64,000 nucleotides of DNA from Acetobacteraceae bacterium (GTDB taxonomy: Bacteria > Pseudomonadota > Alphaproteobacteria > Acetobacterales > Acetobacteraceae): positions 23,591-87,590 of the forward strand of contig CANJJS010000009.1 of NCBI GenBank assembly GCA_947474705.1, given 5' to 3'. The position numbers and the translations under genes were made by a program. Each line of letters begins with the position of its first letter. Position 1 is the stretch's first letter. Under the pieces are notes generated by a model. That model was not told where the DNA came from, ran no database searches, and saw only the letters and a program-made list of their open reading frames with translations. This document shows positions 45,261 through 53,480 of this stretch, in pieces.

Positions 45261-46214
45261 ATGACCCCGTGGTTTCGACTCCGTGTCCTGCCCTTCCTCC
45301 TCGCCACGGCGCTCACGCCGCACGCCTGGGCCGATGGCGTCGCATTTGTCCTGAACTCGAAAAGCGCCTCGGTCAGCATCGTCGACATGACGGCGCGCCG
45401 GGAAGTCCGCCGCATCCCCGCGCTGCGCGAACCGCACCACATCGTCCTCAGCCCCGACGGCAAAAGCCTGCTGATCGGCGACACCGCGGGCAACCAGATC
45501 ATGTTCGCCGATCCCGTCACCGGCGCCGTGCAGCGCCGAGCACCGGTCTCCGACCCCTACCACCTCGCCTTCAGCCCGAACGGCAAATACCTTGTCGTCA
45601 ACGGCCTCGCCCGCAACCAGGTGGACGTCTACGACGCCGCGACCCTGGCCATGATCAAACGTTTTCATGTCGATTCAACCCCGAGCCACCTGGATTTCTC
45701 CCCCGACTCGAAAACCGCGTTCGTGACCTTGCAGGACACCGACAAACTCGCCGCCTTCGACCTCACCGCGATGACGCCGAAATGGGTTGAGCCGATTGGC
45801 CCCACCCCAGCGGGCGTGATCTGGCTGAATGGCAAAATCCTGGTCGCCAACATGGGCTCCGACCACGTCGCCGTCGCCGATCCCGCCACCGGTAAAATCC
45901 TGGACCGGATCGTAACCGGCAAAGGCGCGCACACGCTGTTCCTGGCGCCCGACAAGAAAATCCTCTGGGTGAACAACCGCGCCGCCGGCACCACCGTCTC
46001 GCTCGACGCGCAAACCCTGAAAATCATCCGCGTTTACAACATCCCCGGCGGCCCCGACGACATCGACTTCGCCCCCGACGGCACCCTGTGGATCACCCGC
46101 CGCTTCGCCGAGAAAGTCGCGGTCCTCGACCCCGGCACCGGTGCCTTCGAAACCGTTCAGGTCGGCCGCTCCCCGCACGGGATCTGGCTGAACCCCAAGG
46201 CCCCGGCGCCCTGA
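45261..46214 (+). CDS. Secreted YVTN-family beta-propeller protein
   Basis: A 317-residue protein with a signal peptide (LRVLPFLLATALTPHAWA) and seven-blade-type repeats (HHIVLSPDGKSLLIGDT; YHLAFSPNGKYLVVNG; SHLDFSPDSKTAFVTLQDTD; DDIDFAPDGTLWITRR). It resembles the protein at 389 in class. It lies 3 bases before the sterol-desaturase-family gene in the same orientation, suggesting an operon of an exported propeller with a membrane hydroxylase. Confidence 0.82.
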   Translation: MTPWFRLRVLPFLLATALTPHAWADGVAFVLNSKSASVSIVDMTARREVRRIPALREPHHIVLSPDGKSLLIGDTAGNQIMFADPVTGAVQRRAPVSDPYHLAFSPNGKYLVVNGLARNQVDVYDAATLAMIKRFHVDSTPSHLDFSPDSKTAFVTLQDTDKLAAFDLTAMTPKWVEPIGPTPAGVIWLNGKILVANMGSDHVAVADPATGKILDRIVTGKGAHTLFLAPDKKILWVNNRAAGTTVSLDAQTLKIIRVYNIPGGPDDIDFAPDGTLWITRRFAEKVAVLDPGTGAFETVQVGRSPHGIWLNPKAPAP

Positions 46215-46217
46215 CCC

Positions 46218-47135
46218 ATGGAAGATCCCTTCGACCTCCTGGCGGGCTGGGTCCACGAGACCTTCCTCATTCCGCTGCTTTACGCCACCGGCCTGATGAA
46301 ATGGGAAGATTTGGCCCAGGGCTGGGCGTTATTCGCGATTTATGGGGCGTTGCAGGTGGCGCTGACGCTGGCGCTCTGCATGCCGCTGGAACGCTGGCGG
46401 CCCGTCGAGCACTGGCCCGACACGAAAGCCGTCGCCGTCGACATCTTCTACACCGTGCTGTCCCGCGTCGGCGTGCTGCCGCTGGTGACCTTCGTGCTGT
46501 TCTACAAGGTCCAGACCAGTCTGAACGGCTGGATCGTCGATCATGGCTGGATTCCGCCAACGCTTGAACATATCTTCCCCATTCTGTTCGGACATCCCAT
46601 CCCGAGTTTCATCCTTTACGCGATCGTTCTGGACTGCGCCGATTACTGGCGCCACCGCCTGTCGCACCAGTTCCGCTGGTGGTGGGCGCTGCATTCCCTG
46701 CACCACGCGCAACGGCAAATGACCTTTTGGTCCGACGACCGCAATCACATCGTCGACGACCTCATCGCCTTCGTCTGGTTCGGCGCCATCGCCCTGGCGA
46801 TCGGGGTCCCGCCGTTGCAATTCCCCCTGCTGGTCCTGGTGCTCCGCTTCATCGAGAGCCTGTCCCACGCCAACACCCGCGTCTGGTTCGGCGCGATCGG
46901 CGAGCGCCTGATCGTCTCCCCCCGCTTCCACCGCGCCCATCACGGCGTGCTCGCCGCGGGGCAGCGCAGTTGCAACTACGGATCGGTGCTGCCGATCTGG
47001 GACATCGTCTTCCGGACCGCGGATTTCTCCCGCGACTACGTCCAGACCGGCGACCCCTCCGGCGAGGAAGCCCTGGCCACCGGCACCTGGCTCGAACAAC
47101 AACGCGCGGGGCTGAGGCGGATGCTGCGGGCCTGA
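46218..47135 (+). CDS. Sterol desaturase/fatty-acid-hydroxylase-family membrane protein
   Basis: A 305-residue membrane protein with the three histidine clusters of the di-iron hydroxylase superfamily: HRLSH (146-150), HSLHH (159-163) and FHRAHHG (about 240). Membrane segments flank them. Members hydroxylate or desaturate lipids, sterols or carotenoids. The ATG at 46,218 follows the propeller stop by 3 bases. The substrate is unknown; bacterial relatives often act on hopanoid-like or fatty-acyl lipids. Confidence 0.88.
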   Translation: MEDPFDLLAGWVHETFLIPLLYATGLMKWEDLAQGWALFAIYGALQVALTLALCMPLERWRPVEHWPDTKAVAVDIFYTVLSRVGVLPLVTFVLFYKVQTSLNGWIVDHGWIPPTLEHIFPILFGHPIPSFILYAIVLDCADYWRHRLSHQFRWWWALHSLHHAQRQMTFWSDDRNHIVDDLIAFVWFGAIALAIGVPPLQFPLLVLVLRFIESLSHANTRVWFGAIGERLIVSPRFHRAHHGVLAAGQRSCNYGSVLPIWDIVFRTADFSRDYVQTGDPSGEEALATGTWLEQQRAGLRRMLRA

Positions 47136-47144
47136 ATCAGGGTT

Positions 47145-48449
47145 TCACCCCGCCTCATCCTCTCCCTCCTCCCGCGGCGAGGACAAGGCATCGTCCTCGG
47201 CGTAGTTCGCGGCGATCTCCTCCACCACCGTCCTTGTCACGTCGCCGGTCAGGCGCCGCATGTCCCACTCGGTGATCCAGCCCTTGATGTATTGCCGCAT
47301 CGTCCGGGTCGCGGTCCGCTCCACGGCGGCCAGTTCCGGCGGCTCCCAGCCATAGGCATCGCGATAAATCTCAGTCAGCCGGGACCGCGCCCGCACCAGA
47401 TCGTCGATGCCCGGCGCGCGCAACCGGTTGGTCCGGACAGCACGGGCGATGTGATGGATCGCCGTAACCGCCAAACGCGCCTCGTTGTGCCGGTCCTTCA
47501 GCCGCAGACGCTCCGGCAGCCGCGACTCATCCTGCCGCTCGTCGATGACGGCGGTGACGAAATCGTCGGTGATGGCGTACACCGCGACAATCCCCGGAAA
47601 CGCCCGCGCGCCCTCCAGACCCATCCACGTGCTCAACCAAGTATAGGCCAAGGCGCGGCGCAGCGGCGTGTAACGCCCGATCAACTCCACCTCGTCGAAC
47701 AACAGGCACCAGCCGGCGTAGCCCGCCGCGTGGAACACCGCCGTCAGAAAATGGATCCGCTGTTCCACCAACACCGGCGCCGCCGGGAGTTTCAGATCGA
47801 ACTTCCGCCCGCCGCCCACGGCGGTCAGCGCCTGGCGCACATCCGTGGCGCGGAGTTTCCCGCCGGCGAGAAACCGTTCCATCTGCCGCCCGAACCCCGG
47901 AGGCAGCGACTCCCGTTGCAAAAGAAACAACAGCGCCGAGAACACCGGCGCCAGCACGGCGCCCGCCTGGTCCACCGCCTGCTCCAGCGCCGCCATCTTT
48001 TCGCGCGACTGCCGCAAGATACCCAGAGCGCCCGCGATCCCGTCATCGTTGCGGTCTGGCAAGATCGCCGCGCGCGCCGCCGCCTCGAACACCCGCGCCG
48101 GATCGCACAGCGGCGTCTCCTTACTCACCACCACCCGGCTCACCACGAACCCCTGGGCGCGCGCCACTTCCGCCAGATATCCCAGAAAGTGAGATTTTCC
48201 GGCACCGAACCCGCCCGCGATCCCCAACCCCGTCCGGGGACGCCCCGCCTCCGCCCAGACCGCTTGCAATTGCGCGTCGAACGCGTGTTCCAGACCGGTT
48301 TCCTCCGTGCCCATCAGCCGCACGGCGGCGCGATTGGGCACCCCCGCCCGCAACGCCTCGATGGCGGTTCGCGCTTCCAGATTTATGACGCCACCATGAC
48401 CAGCGGAGCCAGCGGACTCTGCCGGTCGCCCGGCCTGACATCGGGCCAA
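47145..48449 (-). CDS. BREX-type ATPase (DUF2791/BrxD-like), intact Walker motifs
   Basis: About 434 residues. The segment LEARTAIEALRAGVPNR at the N-terminus and GIAGGFGAGKSHFLGYLAEVARAQGFVVS (split; Walker A GGFGAGKSHF about 79-88) followed by VSKETPLCDPARVF are characteristic of BrxD/DUF2791 P-loop proteins of phage-exclusion systems. Walker B is WCLLFDEVELIG (about 247-258). It is the third gene of a minus-strand trio and overlaps the second by 67 bases if TTG at 48,449 is used. No ATG fits, and a non-standard start near 48,380 is equally possible. No PglZ, methylase or helicase gene is nearby. Confidence 0.78.
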   Translation of the reverse strand: MARCQAGRPAESAGSAGHGGVINLEARTAIEALRAGVPNRAAVRLMGTEETGLEHAFDAQLQAVWAEAGRPRTGLGIAGGFGAGKSHFLGYLAEVARAQGFVVSRVVVSKETPLCDPARVFEAAARAAILPDRNDDGIAGALGILRQSREKMAALEQAVDQAGAVLAPVFSALLFLLQRESLPPGFGRQMERFLAGGKLRATDVRQALTAVGGGRKFDLKLPAAPVLVEQRIHFLTAVFHAAGYAGWCLLFDEVELIGRYTPLRRALAYTWLSTWMGLEGARAFPGIVAVYAITDDFVTAVIDERQDESRLPERLRLKDRHNEARLAVTAIHHIARAVRTNRLRAPGIDDLVRARSRLTEIYRDAYGWEPPELAAVERTATRTMRQYIKGWITEWDMRRLTGDVTRTVVEEIAANYAEDDALSSPREEGEDEAG

Positions 48450-49336
48450 ATTCGCATTTCCAGCGCCTTATACGTGTCGAGCGTCCGCTTCGGATCGCCC
48501 GAGATCAGCCCATGATCCGCGATCCCCAACAGAAACAATCCCGGCAAATGCTCCAGATCGTCGATCAGTTCGCGCAATACCTCGTACAAATCCATCGTCG
48601 CCGAGGGCGCGTAACGAATCCCGCCGTTGTTCTTTCGCGTCGCGGGCCGGATATCCAGCGTCAGCAACAACCCCGGCGCGCCCGCCTTACGCAGGAAATG
48701 ACAGAGGGAAATCAACATCGCCCGCGCGTTGGTCCGCTCGATCCGCGCCGCGATATCCGCCTCCCGCAGGGCCGCGGGCGTTTGCTTCTCCCCGCGCAGC
48801 CAGCGGGCCGCCACGGTATCGGCCAGCGCCCCGCCGGACGGATCGAGCCGCGCCAGCGCCAGCCCGATCGCCGCCGCGCGGAAATCGCGCGCCATCCTTG
48901 GATCGTCCCACAAATCGCGCGTCAGCCACTGGTCGCGATGCCGCGCCATGATGCCCGGCGCGATGCCGAACGCCTCCGCCAGTTGGTTCGTCCCCAACGC
49001 CACGCCGGGCGATGGCCAGGGGTATTCATGGCGGGTGAACAGTTCCTCCAGGTAACGTTGCAGCAGCCCCTCCCAGGGCAGCGCGCGGACCAGGGCGAAG
49101 AACAACTCCTGCGCCATGTGCAATTTGGTGTCGCCGGCGGAAAGATGCGCGTGCAACAAGCCGCGGCGGCGCACCAGCAGCGCGCATTCGGTTTGCAGTT
49201 CCTCGAGTGCCGCTTCGTCGCCGACGGCGAATTTCGCCGCCGCGCCGCCGGCCTGCGCGAAGCCGTCGAAATATTCCCGGTCGATGAACCCCAGCCATTC
49301 GGCGGGGTGCAACGGCTCCGTGCGGATTTCAAGCAT
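48383..49336 (-). CDS. BREX-type ATPase homologue with degenerate P-loop
   Basis: A 317-residue protein. The N-terminus EWLGFIDREYFDGFAQAGGAAAKFAVGDEAALEEL matches (in two halves) the W-x-x-F-I-x-x-E-Y ... G-G-S-A-V-K-F start of DUF2791-type proteins, followed by LHMAQELFFALVRALPWEGLLQRYLEELF. There is no G-x-x-x-x-G-K-S/T, so ATP hydrolysis is doubtful. The C-terminal half has LLLTLDIRP and GLFLLGIADHGLI, resembling a decayed Walker B/sensor region. The ATG at 49,336 lies 8 bases inside the preceding gene. Probably acts in complex with the neighbouring intact ATPase. Confidence 0.72.
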   Translation of the reverse strand: MLEIRTEPLHPAEWLGFIDREYFDGFAQAGGAAAKFAVGDEAALEELQTECALLVRRRGLLHAHLSAGDTKLHMAQELFFALVRALPWEGLLQRYLEELFTRHEYPWPSPGVALGTNQLAEAFGIAPGIMARHRDQWLTRDLWDDPRMARDFRAAAIGLALARLDPSGGALADTVAARWLRGEKQTPAALREADIAARIERTNARAMLISLCHFLRKAGAPGLLLTLDIRPATRKNNGGIRYAPSATMDLYEVLRELIDDLEHLPGLFLLGIADHGLISGDPKRTLDTYKALEMRIWPDVRPGDRQSPLAPLVMVAS

Positions 49337-50132
49337 TGGCCGCGTCCGAGGCAAAGCGAATCGCGAAATAATCGTGCTGCGCGCCGTCCTCGTCGTAAAC
49401 GGTCAGGCGTTTCGCGCCCTTGGTGCCCGTGGACCCGCCGAGTTCGAACCGGTGCCCACGGCCAGAACGGGCATCGGGATCGCGGTCGAGTCGCAACAAA
49501 TCGACCAGGAACTCCTCCGCCGGATAATCCGCCACCGCCGCGGGCAGCAACGTCAGAACGTCGTAAATCGCCGCCAGCGCGACCAGCGGGCCCTCCCCGC
49601 CGCGCCAGTCCGGCGCCAGCACGGCATAGGCCCGCAGCAGCCGATCGAGAAACGCCCGCGCGTTGAACCGGTTGGGCCGGTTTTGCGACGCCTTCAACTG
49701 CGCCGCCAACACCGACGGCCGCAACCGCCGTTCCAGCTTGCGGCCGACACGCACCCCAAGGTTGCGCGCTTCCAGCCGCAATATCACCGGGTAGGCGGTG
49801 ACCCGCCCATCCCGCTGCACCAGCGTGACCCCCGCGGCCGCCGCCGCCGCGGACAGTTCCGCGAGATAGGCACCACTCTCAAACGCGGCGGGAATGTCGA
49901 CGGCGGGCGTCTCGGCGTCCTGTTCGACCATGCCGCCAAGCCGGGCCGTGCTGTCGCGCAACGCCGCGCCCGCCTGCGCCGCCGCGCCGAACGCGCCGTC
50001 GCGCGCGGCGTTGCGCAATTGCTTCGCGGCGCGCGAGACCTGCGCCACCTGCTGTTCCAGCCGGGCCAGACGCGCCTCCCAGGCCTCCAGCGTGGCTTCG
50101 AGAGACTCGGGGGAAGATGAAGAGTTTTCCAT
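49329..50132 (-). CDS. Coiled-coil protein, first gene of the BREX-like trio
   Basis: A 267-residue protein that I do not recognise by family. Residues about 10-75 form a strong heptad coiled coil (LEATLEAWEARLARLEQQVAQVSRAAKQL). The remainder is a globular domain with YPVILRLEARNLGVRVGRKLERRLRPSVLAAQLK and NRFNARAFLDRLLRAYAVL. The last residues overlap the next gene. Its position and overlap argue that it is an obligate partner of the two ATPases. The start ATG is at 50,132. Confidence 0.7.
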   Translation of the reverse strand: MENSSSSPESLEATLEAWEARLARLEQQVAQVSRAAKQLRNAARDGAFGAAAQAGAALRDSTARLGGMVEQDAETPAVDIPAAFESGAYLAELSAAAAAAGVTLVQRDGRVTAYPVILRLEARNLGVRVGRKLERRLRPSVLAAQLKASQNRPNRFNARAFLDRLLRAYAVLAPDWRGGEGPLVALAAIYDVLTLLPAAVADYPAEEFLVDLLRLDRDPDARSGRGHRFELGGSTGTKGAKRLTVYDEDGAQHDYFAIRFASDAANA

Positions 50133-50421
50133 GCCGTTACTATGCGCCACGCCGCCGGGATTTCGTCAATGCCGCGCCGCTCATGGCCGTCAGACCGGGC
50201 CAAACCCCGAACCGGCGCCTCGCCGCGATGGCGCCACCGCGTCAACCGGTTCCGCGTCCTCCGCCGGTGCCGCGCGGAAAGCCACGGCACCGGCGGAAAC
50301 CCGGCCACCAACGCCACATCGCTCTCATCCCTCAATCGCGCGTCCGCCGGAACGCACGACAAACGGTTTAGCGGACGGCGCGCCCGGTGATAGGATCGCG
50401 CCTCCATCGTGGGACATCGAC

Positions 50422-52053
50422 ATGCACGCGACAACACGATCGACCGGCGGATTATTCGTCGCGGCGGGACTCTGCCTCTTCGCCATGACGCCCGCGCGCG
50501 CGGGCGTGGTGTGGAGCGGTTACGCTGGCGACGCCCAGCATACCGCGCTCTCCTCCGTCGCGTCGCAGGCGTTGAGCGTGATCCGGTGGCAAACGCCGGT
50601 GGACCTGGCGCCACAATACAGCGGCACCAGCCTGCTGATCCATTACGGCTCGCCCGTCGTCACCGCCGCCGACACCGTGATCGTTCCGGTCAAAACCGGC
50701 GCCACCGGCGGATTCGAGGTCCAGGCGCGCAATGGCGGCACCGGCGGGGTGCTGTGGACCCAAACCAGCGATTATGTCTTACCGCCGCACAACTGGACGC
50801 CGAGTTACGGGCCCGCGCTCGCGCCATCGGGCCGACTTTACATGCCGGGCGCGGGCGGAACGATCGTGTTTCGCGACAATCCGGATTCGCCGTCCGGCGC
50901 CACCGGGCGCATCGCGTTCTTCGGCGATACCGCCTACGCCGCGAACAGCACGGCGTTCGACAACAACGTCTATGTGACGACGCCCATCACCAGCGATGCC
51001 GCGGGCAACATTTATTTCGGGTACAAGGTCACCGGGACCAACCCGGCCAATCTGCAAAGCGGGATCGCGCGGATTTCCGCCTCGGGAGCCGGAAGTTTCG
51101 TCACCGCGGCGGCCGCGTCGGGGGATTCCGGGATCACGCAGGTGGCGGCGAACAGCGCCCCCGCGCTCAGCCCGGACGGGAGCACGATATATGTCGCCGT
51201 CAGCACCGGGAATTTCGGCCGCGGCGACCTGGTGGCGTTGAACAGCACGACCCTCGCGACGACTTCGGTGCGGCCCTTGCTCGATCCGGTCAGCGGCAAC
51301 GCGGCGCTGATCCCGGACGACGGGACCGCCTCGCCCACCGTCGCGCCGGACGGGAGGGTGTATTTCGGCGTTCTGGAAAATCCGTTCCGTAGCAGCAAGG
51401 GATGGCTGTTAAGTTTCGGGGCCGATCTCAGCACATCCTCGACACGGCCGCCCGGCGGGTTCGGCTGGGACGACACGGTTTCGATCGTGCCAAGGACGAT
51501 GGTGCCGTCCTATGCCGGGACCTCGTCTTATCTGCTGATGGCGAAATACAACGATTACGCCGGGCTCGGCGGCACCGGCGTCAACCGGCTCGCGATCCTG
51601 GACCCCACGGTGGCGGCGGTCGATCCAAGGACCGGCGCGACGGTGATGAACATCGTCATGTCCATCGCCGGCCCCACGCCAGATGCCGAATTTCCCGGCC
51701 TCGCCGGCGCCGTGCGGGAGTGGTGCATCAACACGGCGGCGGTCGACCCGTTCACCGACTCCGTTCTGGTCAACAGCGAGGATGGCAAACTGTATCGTTG
51801 GCGCCTCGACACGAACACCTTCACCGAGCAGATCGTTCTCACGCCCGGCATCGGCGAGGCCTATACCCCGACGCTGATCGGCGGGAATGGCCTGGTTTAC
51901 GCCATCAACAACGGCACGCTGTTCGCCGTGGGCGCGGCGAACAGCGTGCCGGAACCTTCCGGCCTCGCCGCGCTGGGGTGCGCGGCGCTGCTTCTGGGCT
52001 TTATTCGGCGGCCGCGCGCGGCGGTTCGGACGGGTCCGCGCTGGGGATGTTGA
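50422..52053 (+). CDS. PEP-CTERM sorted propeller-like protein
   Basis: A 543-residue exported protein. It has a signal peptide (GGLFVAAGLCLFAMTPARA), a PQQ/propeller-like body with repeated strands (PALSPDGSTIYVAVS, PTVAPDGRVYFGVLEN, TPTLIGGNGLVYAINNGTLFAVG) and a C-terminal sorting signal: VPEP at about 509, a hydrophobic helix (LAALGCAALLLGFI) and an Arg cluster. The tail would be cut by an exosortase, which is not in this window. The first ATG after a weak ribosome-binding site is used. Its last 53 bases overlap the convergent LLM oxidoreductase gene. Confidence 0.8.
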   Translation: MHATTRSTGGLFVAAGLCLFAMTPARAGVVWSGYAGDAQHTALSSVASQALSVIRWQTPVDLAPQYSGTSLLIHYGSPVVTAADTVIVPVKTGATGGFEVQARNGGTGGVLWTQTSDYVLPPHNWTPSYGPALAPSGRLYMPGAGGTIVFRDNPDSPSGATGRIAFFGDTAYAANSTAFDNNVYVTTPITSDAAGNIYFGYKVTGTNPANLQSGIARISASGAGSFVTAAAASGDSGITQVAANSAPALSPDGSTIYVAVSTGNFGRGDLVALNSTTLATTSVRPLLDPVSGNAALIPDDGTASPTVAPDGRVYFGVLENPFRSSKGWLLSFGADLSTSSTRPPGGFGWDDTVSIVPRTMVPSYAGTSSYLLMAKYNDYAGLGGTGVNRLAILDPTVAAVDPRTGATVMNIVMSIAGPTPDAEFPGLAGAVREWCINTAAVDPFTDSVLVNSEDGKLYRWRLDTNTFTEQIVLTPGIGEAYTPTLIGGNGLVYAINNGTLFAVGAANSVPEPSGLAALGCAALLLGFIRRPRAAVRTGPRWGC

Positions 52054-53296
52054 TGCCGCCGCCGCGGCGCGCGGCGATCGCGTTGGGCGTGCCGTCGCTG
52101 GCGACAACCGACCGGCCGTAAGCGGGGATCGGCGGGATCGCGTCCGGCGCGAGCGGCGCCATCCATTTTTTCCGCTTCATCGCCGCCGCGATAAAGGGCG
52201 CGAGGTCCGCCTGTTTGCGGGCCTCGCGCGCCGCCGCGTCCGCTTTCAACTCCGGCATCACCCTGTCCGCGAACAGTTCCAGCGACGCGATAATGTCCTC
52301 ATGCGTGTTGCGGCCCGCCTGTTGGACGAAGATGACCTGATCGACACCGGCGTCGCGGTATTGTTTCAAACGCTCGATCAGTTGCGCGGGGGTGCCGATG
52401 CCGTTGCCGACCGCGGGCGGCATGGCGTCGCGTCCCCGCTCGAAACGTTCCCAGACATTGGTGACGCCAGGAATATGCTCGCCGTAGACGTAATGATGGC
52501 CCAGCGCGTAGCCGAAGAATTTGAACCCCTCGCCGCCGCGGCGGATCGCTTCGGCCTCGTCCTCGTGCACCGAAAAGCCGGTCGCCATCGCGATGTTGGC
52601 GTTCACAGTGTGCCCGATCGGGACGCATTCGTCCGATTTGATAATCTCATAATATTCGCCCGCCCATTTCGCCGCGTCGGCGGGGTCGACGAAGGCGAAC
52701 GCCAGGGCGCCAACGCCATTCCGGGCGGCGACATGGATCGTTTCGCGGTTGGAGCAGGCGAGCCAGATCGGCGGATGCGGCTGTTGCAACGACTTCGGAA
52801 TCACGTTGCGGGCGGGCATGGAGAAAAACTCGCCCTTGAAACCGGGATAGGGCGTCATCGCCAGCATGTTGGCGGTCTGCTCCGTCGCCTCGGCCCACAT
52901 CAGCTTTTTCTGGTTGGGATCGACATTAAACCCCTCCAGCTCCGCCCGCGACGCAGACGAGCCCGTGCCCCATTCGGCGCGGCCGGAAGAGACGAGGTCG
53001 AGCATCGCGATCCGTTCCGCGACCCGCGCCGGCGGGTTATAGCCCGGCGGCGACAACACCACGCCGTGGCCGACATGGATCCGCTTCGTGCGCGCGGCGG
53101 CCGCGGCCAAAAACACCTCCGGCGCGGAATTATGCGAATATTCCTCGAGGAAATGATGTTCGTTGGCCCAGACGTAATCGAAGCCAAGGCGATCCGCCAC
53201 CTCGACCTCGGACAAAGCCTGTTGGACCAGGCGGTGCTCGGACTCCGCATCCCACGGACGGGGAAGCTGCAACTCGTAGATCAGGCCGAACTTCAT
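52001..53296 (-). CDS. LLM-class flavin-dependent oxidoreductase
   Basis: A 431-residue luciferase-like (TIM-barrel) monooxygenase. Motifs: MKFGLIYELQLPRPW, VADRLGFDYVWANEHHF, VGHGVVLSPPGYNPPARVAERIAMLDLVSSGR and the GTGSSASRAELEGF loop. It uses FMNH2 or F420-type cofactors and oxygen to oxidise organic substrates. AGGAG lies 7 bases before the ATG at 53,296. The C-terminal 50 residues are an Ala/Pro/Arg-rich tail that overlaps the PEP-CTERM gene on the other strand. Substrate unknown. Confidence 0.9.
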   Translation of the reverse strand: MKFGLIYELQLPRPWDAESEHRLVQQALSEVEVADRLGFDYVWANEHHFLEEYSHNSAPEVFLAAAAARTKRIHVGHGVVLSPPGYNPPARVAERIAMLDLVSSGRAEWGTGSSASRAELEGFNVDPNQKKLMWAEATEQTANMLAMTPYPGFKGEFFSMPARNVIPKSLQQPHPPIWLACSNRETIHVAARNGVGALAFAFVDPADAAKWAGEYYEIIKSDECVPIGHTVNANIAMATGFSVHEDEAEAIRRGGEGFKFFGYALGHHYVYGEHIPGVTNVWERFERGRDAMPPAVGNGIGTPAQLIERLKQYRDAGVDQVIFVQQAGRNTHEDIIASLELFADRVMPELKADAAAREARKQADLAPFIAAAMKRKKWMAPLAPDAIPPIPAYGRSVVASDGTPNAIAARRGGGINIPSADPSEPPRAAAE

Positions 53297-53480
53297 GGGA
53301 GGCTCCTCGCTGTTCCGCGTTTCCGGGCGCCAGTTAACCAAGGCCGCTCCAGACGTCCAGCGCCTTGGCCCGCGAGGACCGCGTCGAACCCCCGCTTGAC
53401 CGAACGCTTCGTCTCGGCACAGTGAGACGAGGCGACAACCGGCCCGCGCGAACACGGGACCGGGCCAAGGGAGTACGACC

